DNA of 64,000 bases from an uncultured Acidovorax sp. Lineage in GTDB: Bacteria > Pseudomonadota > Gammaproteobacteria > Burkholderiales > Burkholderiaceae_C. The DNA lies in contig CAJYHL010000053.1 of NCBI GenBank assembly GCA_913774625.1, forward strand, positions 124,001 through 188,000, read 5' to 3'. The stretch's first letter is position 1, and each line of letters starts with the position of its first letter. A program made the position numbers and the translations under genes. The notes beneath the pieces were generated by a model. That model had not been told where the DNA came from, searched no databases, and worked only from the letters and a program-made list of their open reading frames with translations. Below are positions 1 through 9,144 of this stretch, one piece after another.

Positions 1-393
1 CTGCCGCAGAACTCACTGCGCGCTGCGCGCTCCGTTCAAACAGGCTGCGGCAAGTCAGAGCACGAAGTGCGTGTGTCCTTCGGCACACGCACGCACCCGC
101 CGCCCTGCGCTTCTCGGCACGCACAGAAGGGTGTGGGAGACGATCCGGGCCATTGCTTCGCTCGGCCCAGTGGGGAGCGCGCTCTGCGCTACGCGCAGCG
201 CGAAGCGCGCGGGTTGTGGGCCGAGCGCAGCGATGGCCCGGATGTGTCTTCGGCTCCCCACCCCTGCTGGCTGCGCCTGCGGCGGGGCGATTGCGGGGTG
301 CGCATGCGCGTCGAAGCGCGCATGCCTCGTGCTCTGACTTGCCGCAGCATGTTTGAACGGAGCGCCTACGGCGCGCAGTGAGTTCTGCGGCGG
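1..393. repeat. Nested inverted-repeat element, about 0.4 kb
   Basis: Positions 44-64 are perfectly complementary to 328-348 (21 bp), and the arms extend imperfectly over 1-64 and 328-393. A second inverted pair lies inside: 143-169 against 217-243, 25 of 27 matching. Almost the whole stretch can therefore fold into one long branched hairpin. It carries no credible coding sequence; the open frames across it are by-products of high GC. The left arm touches the window edge and may continue. It resembles a non-autonomous palindromic intergenic element, but no terminal direct repeats or transposase are seen. Confidence 0.75.
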
Positions 394-472
394 CACCCCG
401 CAAGCGCCCCGACGCAGGTCTGCCCCGTAGCGATAGCGAAGGGGTCGCAGACTGGGGGTCGCCTTTCTTTTG

Positions 473-506
473 GGTACTTTTCTTTGGCGAAGCAAAGAAA
501 AGTACC
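473..506. terminator. Perfect 14-bp hairpin, terminator-like repeat
   Basis: GGTACTTTTCTTTG (473-486), a six-base loop (487-492) and its exact complement (493-506) form a stem with T-runs on one arm and A-runs on the other. It lies about 70 bp beyond the stop of the leftward SulP permease gene, where a transcription terminator is expected. From memory, hairpins of this sequence recur in intergenic regions of Comamonadaceae-like genomes; copy number needs a genome search. Confidence 0.6.
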
Positions 507-578
507 TCGCCCGCCGGGGCGAGACCCGGCCCCGGGAAGCAACCACCCAGCAAAACCCAGCAACAAGCAGAGCAGAAA

Positions 579-2102
579 TCAGCCCCCACCCCCCACCCGA
601 TCAATCAACACAGCACTCGCCTCACTCACCCCCACCACCTCCACCCCACACCCCTGCCCCCGAAACCGCCCCACCACCGTCTCCAGAGCCCCCACCGCCG
701 TCACATCCCAGAAATGCGCCCCCGACACGTCGATGCATACCGCCCGCCCCCGGGCAGCCAGCACATCGAACGCCTCGATGAACGCATCCGCCGAAGCGAA
801 GAACACCTGCCCCCGCACCCGCCAGACCAGCGGCTCCGCTGAACCCGCATCGAGATCGAGATCGAGACCGAACTCAGCCTCCGACGGCCCCTGCACGTCC
901 AGCATCCGCGACACCTTGAACGCGAAGAACACCCCGCTCAGCAGCACCCCCACCGCCACGCCGGCCGCGAGGTTGTGGGTGGCGATGGTGACCACCACGG
1001 TCGCCAGCATCACCGCGCTGGACAGGCGCGGATGCCGCAGCAGCTGGCCCAGCGACTTCCAGTCGAAGGTCGAGGCCGAGACCATCACCATGATGGCCAC
1101 CAGCGCGATCACCGGCACGCGCGAAACCCAGTCCTTGAGCGCCACCATCAGCACCAGCAGGAACACGCCCGCGAACATCGTGGACAGGCGCCCGCGGCCG
1201 CCATACTTCACGTTGCTCACCGCCTGGCCGATCATTCCGCAGCCGGCGATGCCGCCGAAGCAGCTGGCCGCCATGTTCGCCAGGCCCAGGCCGGCGCATT
1301 CGCGGTTCTTGTCGCTGGGCGTGCCGGTCAGCTCGTCCACCACGGCCGCCGTCAGCACCGACTCCAGCAGGCCGACCAGGGCGATCGCCATGGCCGGCAG
1401 CGCGATGATGCGCAGCGTCTCCCACGAGGCGGGCACGGCCGGCAGGCCGAAGAACGGCAGGCTGTCCGGCAGCCGGCCCAGGTCGGCCACGGTGGGCAGG
1501 TGCAGGCCCAGGAACGAGGCCAGCAGCGTGAGCGCCACCACGCAGATCAGCGGCGACGGAATGGCCGTGAGCGCGCGCAGCCCCAGCCTGCGGCCCAGCC
1601 AGGGCAGGCCGTAGATGATGGCCAGACCCAGCGCCAGGAAGGCCCAGGTGGCGGGCCGCGCATCCTTCAGATGCGGCAGCTGGGCCGAGAAGATCAGCAC
1701 GGCCAGCGCGTTGACGAAGCCCGTGCGCACCGAGCTGGAGACGAAGCGCATCAGCACGCCCAGCTTCAGCAGCCCGAACAGCACCTGCACCGCCCCGGCC
1801 AGCAGGCCCGCCGCCAGCAGATAGCCCAGGCCGTGCGCAGCCACCAGGGGCGCGGCCACCAGCGCCACCGAGCCCGCCGCCGCCGACACCATGGCCGGCC
1901 GGCCGCCCGCGAAGGCGATCACGATGCTGATGACGAACGAGGCGAAGAGCCCCACCGACGGATCAACCCCGGCGACGAAGCTGAAGGCGATCACTTCGGG
2001 GATCAGCGCGAACGTGGCGACGGCGCCGGCCAGCAGCTCGCGGGGAACGCTGGGCGCCCATTCGGCGCGCAGGCGGGTGAGGAAAGCGGCGGTGGTGCTC
2101 AT
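579..2102 (-). CDS. SulP-family anion permease with STAS domain
   Basis: A 507-residue inner-membrane protein. The first ~400 residues are a string of hydrophobic segments typical of the SulP core, with the early motif ALIPEVIAFSFVAGVDP. The last ~90 residues form a short STAS domain (IDVSGAHFWDVTAVGALE). SulP proteins move sulfate, bicarbonate or dicarboxylates; the substrate cannot be read from the sequence. The ATG at 2102 (MSTTAAF) is chosen because the family signature begins shortly after it and upstream in-frame sequence looks non-coding. No partner gene (for example carbonic anhydrase) is adjacent, so the context does not narrow the function. Confidence 0.88.
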   Translation of the reverse strand: MSTTAAFLTRLRAEWAPSVPRELLAGAVATFALIPEVIAFSFVAGVDPSVGLFASFVISIVIAFAGGRPAMVSAAAGSVALVAAPLVAAHGLGYLLAAGLLAGAVQVLFGLLKLGVLMRFVSSSVRTGFVNALAVLIFSAQLPHLKDARPATWAFLALGLAIIYGLPWLGRRLGLRALTAIPSPLICVVALTLLASFLGLHLPTVADLGRLPDSLPFFGLPAVPASWETLRIIALPAMAIALVGLLESVLTAAVVDELTGTPSDKNRECAGLGLANMAASCFGGIAGCGMIGQAVSNVKYGGRGRLSTMFAGVFLLVLMVALKDWVSRVPVIALVAIMVMVSASTFDWKSLGQLLRHPRLSSAVMLATVVVTIATHNLAAGVAVGVLLSGVFFAFKVSRMLDVQGPSEAEFGLDLDLDAGSAEPLVWRVRGQVFFASADAFIEAFDVLAARGRAVCIDVSGAHFWDVTAVGALETVVGRFRGQGCGVEVVGVSEASAVLIDRVGGGG

Positions 2103-2257
2103 GGACGGAGGCGAAGAAAAGAGGCAGAAAAAGAAAGGAGCAGAAATGGCAACGCGCGCCGAAGCGCGCGTGCCATCGAATCGACGGGGAGGATCGGAGA
2201 GAAGAGAAGAAAAGAGGAAACGGCGTGTGGCCGTCAACCCTCATCCGTTCCTTCAGC

Positions 2258-3082
2258 TCACGCCCCGCAACACTTCTTGTACTTCTTGCCGCTGCCGCAG
2301 CTGCACGGGTCGTTGCGGCCGGGCGTGTCGGCGCGGCGCACGGCCTCGACGCGCGGGCCCATGCTCTTCCAGAGCCGGCGCAGGTCATAGACGGCCCAGA
2401 TGGCTTCGCCGAAGGTTTCGACGCGGGCCTGGCTGGTGCTGGGCGGGCCGTCTTCGGTGTACATGCAGACCTCGGGCTTGCCGGTGTCGTCCTCGGTCAG
2501 GGCGACGATGGCGTCCAGCGCCTCGTTCAGCCAGTCGGCGGCCTCGCGGTCGCGCGGCGCGGCCCATTCTTCGGGCCAGTTCTCCACGGCGAACATGAAG
2601 CCGAGCGCCCAGACCTGGCCGAAAGAAGGGATCTCCTGGCCTTCCATGTCGGCACGCTCTTCCTCGGGCAGGCTGGCGATGGCGCCGCGCATGTCCATGG
2701 CCTCGGGCTGGAAGGCGTCGTCCTCGTCCAGCGACTGCACGTCGGCGTCGAGCTGGCTCACCACCTCGTTCCAGCGCAGCGTCCACAGCTCCAGGAAGCG
2801 CGCCTGCTGGGCCGCATCGGCGAAGGCCGGCAGCAGAGGCAGCGGCTCGCCCTCGGCCACATCCAGCTCGCCGCCGTCGCCCAGCAGCATGGGCAGCCAT
2901 TCGGCCACCGGAACGGGGCGGCGGGTGCAGGCCAGCGCGGTCAGGAAGCCGTCGCAGAACTCCCATTGCGGGATCTCTTCGGCGCGCGTGCGCAGGTCGT
3001 CCAGCAGGGTGTCGAGCTCGTCGAGCTGGTCGGCGCCGAGCGCGGAAGACGGTTCCTTGGAGGTATCGGGAGAGAGGGACAT
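2258..3082 (-). CDS. YecA/UPF0149-family protein with SEC-C metal-binding tail
   Basis: 274 residues. The N-terminal and middle part matches the UPF0149 (YecA/YgfB) fold, seen in [14 protein letters not shown] and [11 protein letters not shown]. The extreme C-terminus is a SEC-C motif, [17 protein letters not shown], the zinc-binding tail also found at the end of SecA. In E. coli, YecA binds ribosomes and SecA via this motif; a similar protein-quality or secretion-accessory role is inferred here. The start at 3082 gives MSLSPDTS and leaves a 229-bp gap to the next gene. The protein is complete and acidic, as is usual for the family. Confidence 0.85.
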   Translation of the reverse strand: MSLSPDTSKEPSSALGADQLDELDTLLDDLRTRAEEIPQWEFCDGFLTALACTRRPVPVAEWLPMLLGDGGELDVAEGEPLPLLPAFADAAQQARFLELWTLRWNEVVSQLDADVQSLDEDDAFQPEAMDMRGAIASLPEEERADMEGQEIPSFGQVWALGFMFAVENWPEEWAAPRDREAADWLNEALDAIVALTEDDTGKPEVCMYTEDGPPSTSQARVETFGEAIWAVYDLRRLWKSMGPRVEAVRRADTPGRNDPCSCGSGKKYKKCCGA

Positions 3083-3275
3083 GGTGGTGGGGCCAGGCGT
3101 GGGGATTGAAGACGTGGGAAGGCGCGAGAGAAGCGAGCCGACGCCGGCCGGCATGGGCCGTCGGGGCCGCCCGCAGGCGGCGCTGCTGCGCCGCCGGGAA
3201 AGGCCGGCAGTGTAGCCGGCCTGCCTCTGCTCCGCTGCGGCGAGGCCTCGCGGCCTTCCAGCAGCCATCTTCCAG

Positions 3276-3301
3276 CGCCGCCGCCGGCCCCGGCGGCGGC
3301 G
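3276..3301 (-). terminator. 12-bp perfect GC hairpin after the MHS permease gene
   Basis: A perfect 12-bp inverted repeat of CGCCGCCGCCGG with a 2-base centre lies 10 bp past the stop codon of the leftward permease gene. It has no following T-run, so it is either a Rho-independent terminator lacking the U-tract or an mRNA 3'-end stabiliser. Confidence 0.4.
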
Positions 3302-3311
3302 ATGTCCGCCC

Positions 3312-4700
3312 TTACTGGGCAGCCAGCGCCTGGGCGCGCTGCTGGTCGTATTCCTGCGCGCTCACGGGTTGGGCGTCGGGTTCGCCCAGCCGGTCCATGG
3401 GCACGCGGAAGGTTTCGCGGGCGGTGAAGGCCGCCACGGCGGAGATCACGGTGACGCCGAAGGCGTAGGCGCCCACGGTGAACCAGATGTTGACCGAGCC
3501 GGGGGGCGCCACGGCCGTGAACAGCGCGGGCAGCATGGCGGTGATCGCGGTGCCCACGTTCTGCGAGATGGCCATGGCCGACACGCGGGTGCGGGTGGGG
3601 AACAGTTCGGGGTAGAACGAGGGGAACACGGCGTTGTAGCCCTGGTAGACCACGCCCCACATCAGGAGCGACATGCAGATGGCCAGCGGAATGTTCTTGA
3701 TGCTGATGGCGTAGAGGTAGCCGAAGGCCAGCAGGCCGGAAACCAGCGCGCCGACGATGATGGGCGGGCGGCGGCCGATCCTGTCGGACAGGTTGCCCAC
3801 CATGGGGATGATCAGCACGGCCAGGATGTTGCCCAGCACGGGGATCCACAGGTAGATGTCCTTGGCGAAGCCGATGCCGTAGGCCGGCTGCACCGCGTAG
3901 GCGGCGCCGAAGATGGTGGCCACCACGGGGATCACGTTCATCAGCGACATGCACACCACGCGCAGCATGTCGGGGCCGTTGTACTTGAATGCATCGACCA
4001 CGGGCGAGCGCGCGCGCTGCTTCTTGGCGGCCTTGTCGGCGAAGGCCGGGGTTTCGGCCACTTCGCGGCGGATGATCCAGCCGGCGATGATGACGACGAA
4101 GCTCAGCAGGAAGGGCACGCGCCAGCCCCAGCTGTTGAAGTGGTCGGCGGGCATGTAGTGCGCCAGCGGCAGGAACACGGCGGCGGCCAGGATCTGGCCG
4201 GCCTGCACGCCCTGCAGCGTGAAGCTGGCGAAGAAGCCACGGCGGCCGAAGGGCGCGTGCTCCAGGATCATGGAGCTGGCGCCGGAGATCTCGCCGGCCA
4301 CGGCGAAGCCCTGGATCAGGCGCATCAGCACCAGCAGCGCGGGCGCCCACAGGCCGATCTGGTCATAGGTGGGCAGCAGGCCCACGGCGATGGTCGAAAA
4401 GCCCATCAGGAACATGCACCACACCAGCACCTTCTTGCGGCCGTGCGTGTCGCCGATATGGCCCAGCACGAAGGCGCCGATGGGGCGCGCCACGTAGCCC
4501 ACGCCGTAGGTCGCCAGCGACGCGATGATGGCGATGGCCGGATCGCCCTTGGGGAAGAAGATCTGCGGAAAGACCAGCGCCGCCGCGGTGGCGTAGATGA
4601 AGAAGTCGTAGTACTCCAGCGCGGAGCCGATCCAGCCGCTGGCGGCGGCTTTCTTGGACTGCTGCCGGTCGTGCGGCGTTGACGGTTGGGGATGGGCCAT
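3312..4700 (-). CDS. MHS-family metabolite:H+ symporter, probable quinate/shikimate permease
   Basis: A 462-residue major facilitator with 12 predicted membrane segments. The loop 2-3 motif [11 protein letters not shown] is at residues 80-90 and its half-repeat is [10 protein letters not shown]. The N-terminal stretch [16 protein letters not shown] is the typical start of the metabolite:H+ symporter subfamily (ProP, KgtP, ShiA). It is last in the leftward run aroE-like / aroE / pcaB / quiC / permease, so import of quinate, shikimate or a related hydroaromatic acid is inferred from context. A ribosome-binding site, GGAGACAACACC, precedes the ATG at 4700. Substrate assignment is less certain than the family. 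Confidence 0.88.
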   Translation of the reverse strand: MAHPQPSTPHDRQQSKKAAASGWIGSALEYYDFFIYATAAALVFPQIFFPKGDPAIAIIASLATYGVGYVARPIGAFVLGHIGDTHGRKKVLVWCMFLMGFSTIAVGLLPTYDQIGLWAPALLVLMRLIQGFAVAGEISGASSMILEHAPFGRRGFFASFTLQGVQAGQILAAAVFLPLAHYMPADHFNSWGWRVPFLLSFVVIIAGWIIRREVAETPAFADKAAKKQRARSPVVDAFKYNGPDMLRVVCMSLMNVIPVVATIFGAAYAVQPAYGIGFAKDIYLWIPVLGNILAVLIIPMVGNLSDRIGRRPPIIVGALVSGLLAFGYLYAISIKNIPLAICMSLLMWGVVYQGYNAVFPSFYPELFPTRTRVSAMAISQNVGTAITAMLPALFTAVAPPGSVNIWFTVGAYAFGVTVISAVAAFTARETFRVPMDRLGEPDAQPVSAQEYDQQRAQALAAQ

Positions 4701-4831
4701 GGTGTTGTCTCCAGTGTGGGCAGGTGAATCGGGAACGCGGTCTTCGCTGTTGTTGTGGATGGCGCGGGGATGGAAAGAACGAAGGAAATGAAAGGAATGG
4801 AGCGGGCGGGCGGGCGGCCGGTCTGCGCAGC

Positions 4832-6751
4832 TCAGGCCTGCGCCTGCGCGGCCAGGCGGGCTGCGGCATTGGGGGCGCCCCAGCCGTCGTAGCCGCCCTG
4901 GCGCTGGGCGATCTCGAAAAAGAGGCCGCTGTCCAGGCTCTCGGTATAGGCGTGCAGGTAGTCGCCGCCGGCAGGCGAGCGGTCGAACAGCACGCCCGCC
5001 TCGCGCAGGCGCTCCAGCAGGCCTTCCGCCAAGTCCAGCCGGGCCTGCAGGTCGTCGTAGTAGTTGCCGGACACCGGCACGAAGCGCACGCCGCGCGCAC
5101 GCAGCGCGGCCACCGCCGCGAAGATGTCGTCGCAGCCGAAGGTGATGTGGTGCACCGCGCCCGCGCCGGTCACGCCCAGCTGGCGGGCCGTCGCGGTGCT
5201 CTGGCTCAGCGGCACGTTGAGCACCAGGCGCAGGCTGCGGTCGGCATTGGCCACGCCCTGGCTGCGCACCAGGCCGAAGGGATCGGCCAGGTCCAGGCTC
5301 TCGCTGCGGTCCAGGCCCAGCACGGCGCGGGTGAAGAGTGCCCAGGTGTCGCGCTGGTCCGGCCCCAGGCCGAGGGTCAGGTGATCGACGCGCTGCAGGC
5401 CGGGCGCCGGGCCCGCCGCATCGGCCGGGGCGACGTCCTCCAGCACGAAGTCGGCCTCGAAGAGACCGGACACGCCCAGCGCGGCCGGCACGAAGTGGAT
5501 CAGGTTGCCGCCCGGCGCCACGGTGGCGGGCACGCGCTGCTCGTTGGGGCCCAGCGGGCTGTCGTAGGGCTGCGAGCGCATGGCCTTGGCCCGGCCCAGC
5601 GCGGCGATGGGGTCGCCGCAGCGCAGACCCAGGGCGCAGACCGAAGTGCCGTGCAGCGCGAAGCGGCTGCGCGCGAACGAATCGGGCTGGGCGTTGACGA
5701 TGAGGTGGATCTCGCCCTGGCGGTAGAGCGTGGCGGCCTTGGAGCGGTGGCGGCCGGCGCGCACGAAGCCCAGGCCGCGCAGCACGCCGTCCAGCGCGGC
5801 GGCCGCGGCCTCGTCGGCTGCGAACTCGATGAACGACACGCCCTGCAGGACGGGCGCGGGCGGCGGGTCGAACAGATCCACGCGCAGCGGCTGCGCCGGG
5901 GCGGCGGACTGCTGCGCGGCGCCCTGCGGGGCCAGCAGGCGCTGACGGGCCTCGCTCTCCAGATACAGCAGCGAGCGCATGGCGTCCACCGCCGTGCGGC
6001 GGTTGGGCGTTTCGCGGAACAGGTCGTTGAAGATCTCCAGCGACAGCGGCCCGGTGTAGCCGGCGCGCAGCACCTGCTCGAAGAAGCCGATCACGTCGAA
6101 ATCGCCCTGGCCGGGGAAGACGCGGTGGTGGCGAGCCCACTGCAGCACGTCCAGCGACATCAGCGGCGCATCGGCCATCTGCACGAAGAAGATGCGGTCG
6201 CCGGGAATGTCGGCGAGGGGCGCGGGGTCGTCGCGCAGCGACAGGGTGTGGAAGCTGTCCAGGATCAGGCCCAGGTGCGGGTGGTCGGCGCGGCGCACGA
6301 TCTCCCAGGCCTGGCCGAAGCGCGAGGTATGCCGGCCCCAGGCCAGCGCCTCGTAGCCCACGCGCAGGTTGCGGCGGGCGGCGCGCTCGGCCAGGGCGTG
6401 CAGCTGGGCGGCGGCCAGTTCCGGGTCGTCGATGGACTGCGGCAGCGTGTTGGAGCAGCACAGCACCAGGGGCGCGCCCAGCTCCTGCATCAGATCGAAC
6501 TTGCGCTCGGCGCGCTCCAGGGCGCGGGCGAAGGCGGCATCGGGCAGCCCTTCCATGTCGCGCAGGGGCTGGAAGAGGTCGATGGACAGGCCCAGGTCCG
6601 CGGCGATGCGGCGCAGCTCGGCCGCCGTGCCTTTGAAATGGGTGAAGTCAGGCTCGAACAGCTCGATGCCGTCGAAGCCGGCAGCGGCGACGGCTTCGAG
6701 CTTCTGGCGCAGGGTGCCGCTCAGCGAGACGGTGGCGATGGAACGGTGCAT
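4832..6751 (-). CDS. quiC: 3-dehydroshikimate dehydratase, two-domain QuiC type
   Basis: 639 residues with two parts. Residues 1 to about 275 are a xylose-isomerase-like TIM barrel; its N-terminus RSIATVSLSGTLRQKLEA is typical of bacterial dehydroshikimate dehydratases. From about residue 300 there are vicinal-oxygen-chelate repeats like 4-hydroxyphenylpyruvate dioxygenase (for example HHITFGCDDIFAAVAAL). The enzyme dehydrates 3-dehydroshikimate to protocatechuate, and the VOC half of this fusion class has been reported as a separate domain. It follows pcaB and two shikimate-dehydrogenase-like genes, matching a hydroaromatic catabolic operon. The start MHRSIATVS at 6751 is preferred by family alignment; an in-frame ATG 15 bp upstream is possible. 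Confidence 0.9.
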   Translation of the reverse strand: MHRSIATVSLSGTLRQKLEAVAAAGFDGIELFEPDFTHFKGTAAELRRIAADLGLSIDLFQPLRDMEGLPDAAFARALERAERKFDLMQELGAPLVLCCSNTLPQSIDDPELAAAQLHALAERAARRNLRVGYEALAWGRHTSRFGQAWEIVRRADHPHLGLILDSFHTLSLRDDPAPLADIPGDRIFFVQMADAPLMSLDVLQWARHHRVFPGQGDFDVIGFFEQVLRAGYTGPLSLEIFNDLFRETPNRRTAVDAMRSLLYLESEARQRLLAPQGAAQQSAAPAQPLRVDLFDPPPAPVLQGVSFIEFAADEAAAAALDGVLRGLGFVRAGRHRSKAATLYRQGEIHLIVNAQPDSFARSRFALHGTSVCALGLRCGDPIAALGRAKAMRSQPYDSPLGPNEQRVPATVAPGGNLIHFVPAALGVSGLFEADFVLEDVAPADAAGPAPGLQRVDHLTLGLGPDQRDTWALFTRAVLGLDRSESLDLADPFGLVRSQGVANADRSLRLVLNVPLSQSTATARQLGVTGAGAVHHITFGCDDIFAAVAALRARGVRFVPVSGNYYDDLQARLDLAEGLLERLREAGVLFDRSPAGGDYLHAYTESLDSGLFFEIAQRQGGYDGWGAPNAAARLAAQAQA

Positions 6752-6915
6752 GGAAGAGGCCGCCATGGCGGTCAGAGCGAAGCGGCGCGCGCCCGGCCTG
6801 CACCGGCCGGCAGAAAGCCGGCAGGCAGCGGGGAAAGCCAAGGTGCGCGAGGGAAAAACATGGCGGGACTGTAGGAGCGCGGCTGCCGCCGGACAACGGC
6901 TGGCAGCCTGCAAGC

Positions 6916-6975
6916 GATCGATGATCGATCAAATGCGTTCGATATTCGCGCCAAATAGGGGATTGACCTAGGTCA
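6916..6975. promoter_or_regulatory. Two palindromes upstream of quiC
   Basis: The 216-bp gap before quiC holds the perfect palindrome GATCGAT-G-ATCGATC at 6916-6930. A second, TGACCTAGGTCA at 6964-6975, overlaps the pcaB stop codon. The area is clearly less GC-rich than its surroundings. This suggests quiC and the permease have an internal promoter/operator in addition to read-through from upstream. The binding factor is unknown. Confidence 0.35.
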
Positions 6976-8179
6976 GCAAGTTCGGGGACAGCGATTCTCG
7001 CAGCGCCCTCGACTGATCCAGCGCAAGGCGGCCAGCGTCTTCGGCCAGCGCCTGGCTGAACCAGGCCTGCGCCACCTCGCGCGGCACGCCCGCACGGGCG
7101 CTGGCGATGTTCCGCGCCATGCGCTCGGGGAACACCTGCAGGCCCGGCAGCGCCACGGCCAGCGCGCGGGCGCCGGCATGGGCGCAGCACACCAGCTGCG
7201 GCCATTCGGCCAGCTCGGCCTGCATGCTGCCCAGGCCGCGTTCATGCTGCTGCAGCATGGCCGCCAGCAGCGCCGCCACGCGCTGCGGCGCGCGCTGCGC
7301 CGCGGCCAGCGCCACCATGCAGGCCACCGGGTTGCGCTTGTGCGGCATGGTGGTGGCGGCGCCGCGCCCGGGCTCGTAGGGCTCGGCCACCTCGCCCACC
7401 TCGTGCTGCCCCAGCAGGGCGATGTCACCCGCGATCTTGCCCAGGCTGCCGGCCACCACGCCCAGCTCGCAGCCCAGCGCCACCCAGTCGTCGCGCTGGG
7501 TGTGCCAACTGCCGCCGGGGTCGGCCAGGCCCAGATCCTGCGCCATGCGGCGGCGCACGGCCGCGCCCTGGAGCGGCGGCATCTGCGCCAGCGTGCCGGC
7601 AGGCCCGCCCAGCTGCAGCTGCAGCGCGCGGCCGGCCGCCGCCTGCAGGCGGGAGCGGGCCCGCACCAGGGGCGCGGCCCAGCCGGCGCATTTCAGGCCG
7701 AAGCTGGTGACCGAGGCCGGCTGCATCAGCGTGCGCGCCAGCATGGGCGTGGCGGCATGGCGCTCGGCCAGCGCCAGCAGCGCCTGGGCGGCGCGCGCCA
7801 GGTCGGCATCCAGCAGGGCGACGGCCTCCTGCGTGGCCAGGGCCATGGCGGTATCCACCACGTCCTGGCTCGTGCTGGCGTGATGCACATGGCGCGCCGC
7901 GTCGGCATTGAAGAGCGCCACCGCCTCGGTGAGCGCGCGCACCAGCGGAATGGCGATGCTGCCCGCGCGGGCGCTGTCGCGCACGATCTTGGCCACGTCG
8001 AACAGCTCCACCCGGCAGCTGGCGGCGATCGAGCGGGCCGCGTCCTGCGGGATCAGCCCTTCGGCGGCCTGGGCGCGTGCCAGCGCGGCCTCGAAGCGCA
8101 GCATGCCGGCGATGACGGCCTGGTCGCCGAAAACCTCCAGCGTCTCGGGCGCGGACAGAAAGCGCTCGAAGAGGCTCAT
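6968..8179 (-). CDS. pcaB: 3-carboxy-cis,cis-muconate cycloisomerase
   Basis: A 403-residue member of the fumarase/aspartase superfamily. The superfamily signature is present as GRGAATTMPHKRNPV, and SLFERFLSAPETLEVFGD and HHASTSQDVVDTAMAL match PcaB proteins. It lactonises beta-carboxymuconate to gamma-carboxymuconolactone in the ortho (beta-ketoadipate) branch of protocatechuate degradation. It lies between the aroE-like genes and quiC, so protocatechuate made by QuiC can be carried forward. The ATG at 8179 is preceded by GGAGG at a good distance. The other pca genes (pcaGH, pcaC, pcaD) are not in this window. Confidence 0.9.
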   Translation of the reverse strand: MSLFERFLSAPETLEVFGDQAVIAGMLRFEAALARAQAAEGLIPQDAARSIAASCRVELFDVAKIVRDSARAGSIAIPLVRALTEAVALFNADAARHVHHASTSQDVVDTAMALATQEAVALLDADLARAAQALLALAERHAATPMLARTLMQPASVTSFGLKCAGWAAPLVRARSRLQAAAGRALQLQLGGPAGTLAQMPPLQGAAVRRRMAQDLGLADPGGSWHTQRDDWVALGCELGVVAGSLGKIAGDIALLGQHEVGEVAEPYEPGRGAATTMPHKRNPVACMVALAAAQRAPQRVAALLAAMLQQHERGLGSMQAELAEWPQLVCCAHAGARALAVALPGLQVFPERMARNIASARAGVPREVAQAWFSQALAEDAGRLALDQSRALRESLSPNLLT

Positions 8180-8254
8180 TCGCGCCCTCCGGCAGGGGAA
8201 CGGACCCACCCGGTCCGGCGGTATCGCGGGGCGGACGGGTTCACGGCAGCTTCT

Positions 8255-9088
8255 CTAGTACTGCAGCCGGGCCACGGCGCGCAGCTCGTCGGCCGTGGCC
8301 GTGCCGAAGCCGAAGAACTCCAGGTAGGCCGGAATCATCTCGAACAGCATGTCGGTGCCCACCTGCACCGCGCAGCCACGCGCCTTCGCGGCCTGCAGCA
8401 GCGGCGTGTACTCGGACTTCATGACGACCTCGCCCACGAAGGTGGACGGCGCGATGCGCTCCACGTCGAAGGGCAGCGGATCGCTTTCGCGCATGCCCAG
8501 CGGCGTGGCGTTGACCACCACGTCGAAGCCGGCCGGGTCGTTGGAGCCGGTCCGCACGACGAGCTGCGGGTAATGCTCTCGCAGGCGCGCCGCCAGGACC
8601 TCGGCCGAGGCGGTGTTCATGTCGAACAGCATCAGCTCGGCCGCGCCGGCGGCGGCGATGGAAGCCGCGATGGCCGAGCCCACGCCGCCCGCGCCCGAGA
8701 CCAGCACCCGCGTGCCGGCGAAGGGCCGGCCCTTGCGCTCCACGCCGCGCACGAAGCCGGCGCCGTCGAACTGGTCGCCCAGCAGCGTGCCGTCCGGCCG
8801 CAGCAGCACGGCGTTGCAGGCGCCGGCGATGCGCGCGGTGGGCGTGACCTCGTCCACCAGGTCCATGGTCACGACCTTGTGGGGCATGGTGATCAGCGCG
8901 CCGCGCAGGTTGGTGAAGCGGAAGATCTGGCGCAGCGAGGCGGCGAAGTCCTCGGGCTTGACGCCCATGGGCACCACCACGGCGTCGATGCCCCGGCTCT
9001 CGAACCAGGGGTTGTAGATCATCGGGGCCTTGAAGGTCTCGGTGGGGTAGCCGATGTGGGCGATGAGCGTGGTTTTGCCGGAGATCAT
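8255..9088 (-). CDS. Shikimate/quinate dehydrogenase, AroE family
   Basis: 277 residues. The N-terminal substrate domain carries the catalytic lysine in ITMPHK and the catalytic aspartate in QFDGAGF. The NAD(P)-binding domain begins with VLVSGAGGVGSAI. The C-terminal GTDMLFEMIPAYLEFFG is family-typical. Family members interconvert shikimate (or quinate) and the 3-dehydro acid. Given its place in a catabolic run with quiC and pcaB, oxidation toward 3-dehydroshikimate is inferred rather than biosynthesis. It is 56 bp from the next AroE-like gene, presumably one transcript. Whether it prefers NAD or NADP cannot be decided here. Confidence 0.87.
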   Translation of the reverse strand: MISGKTTLIAHIGYPTETFKAPMIYNPWFESRGIDAVVVPMGVKPEDFAASLRQIFRFTNLRGALITMPHKVVTMDLVDEVTPTARIAGACNAVLLRPDGTLLGDQFDGAGFVRGVERKGRPFAGTRVLVSGAGGVGSAIAASIAAAGAAELMLFDMNTASAEVLAARLREHYPQLVVRTGSNDPAGFDVVVNATPLGMRESDPLPFDVERIAPSTFVGEVVMKSEYTPLLQAAKARGCAVQVGTDMLFEMIPAYLEFFGFGTATADELRAVARLQY

Positions 9089-9144
9089 GGGGGAAAGCGT
9101 TCAGGAGCAGGAAGGAAGAAGGAACAAGCTGCGGGCGCCGCCCT

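Noticed and set aside
55-546. Open frames across the left-edge repeat, both strands
   Set aside because: They lie in a nested palindrome, have no family resemblance and simply reflect lack of stop codons in GC-rich DNA.
4701-6461. In-frame extension upstream of the MHS permease start
   Set aside because: Arg/Ala/Pro-rich shadow of quiC in another frame; the permease N-terminus and a ribosome-binding site lie at 4700.
4832-6751. 4-hydroxyphenylpyruvate dioxygenase
   Set aside because: Only the C-terminal half resembles it; the N-terminal TIM barrel and operon identify a QuiC-type dehydratase.
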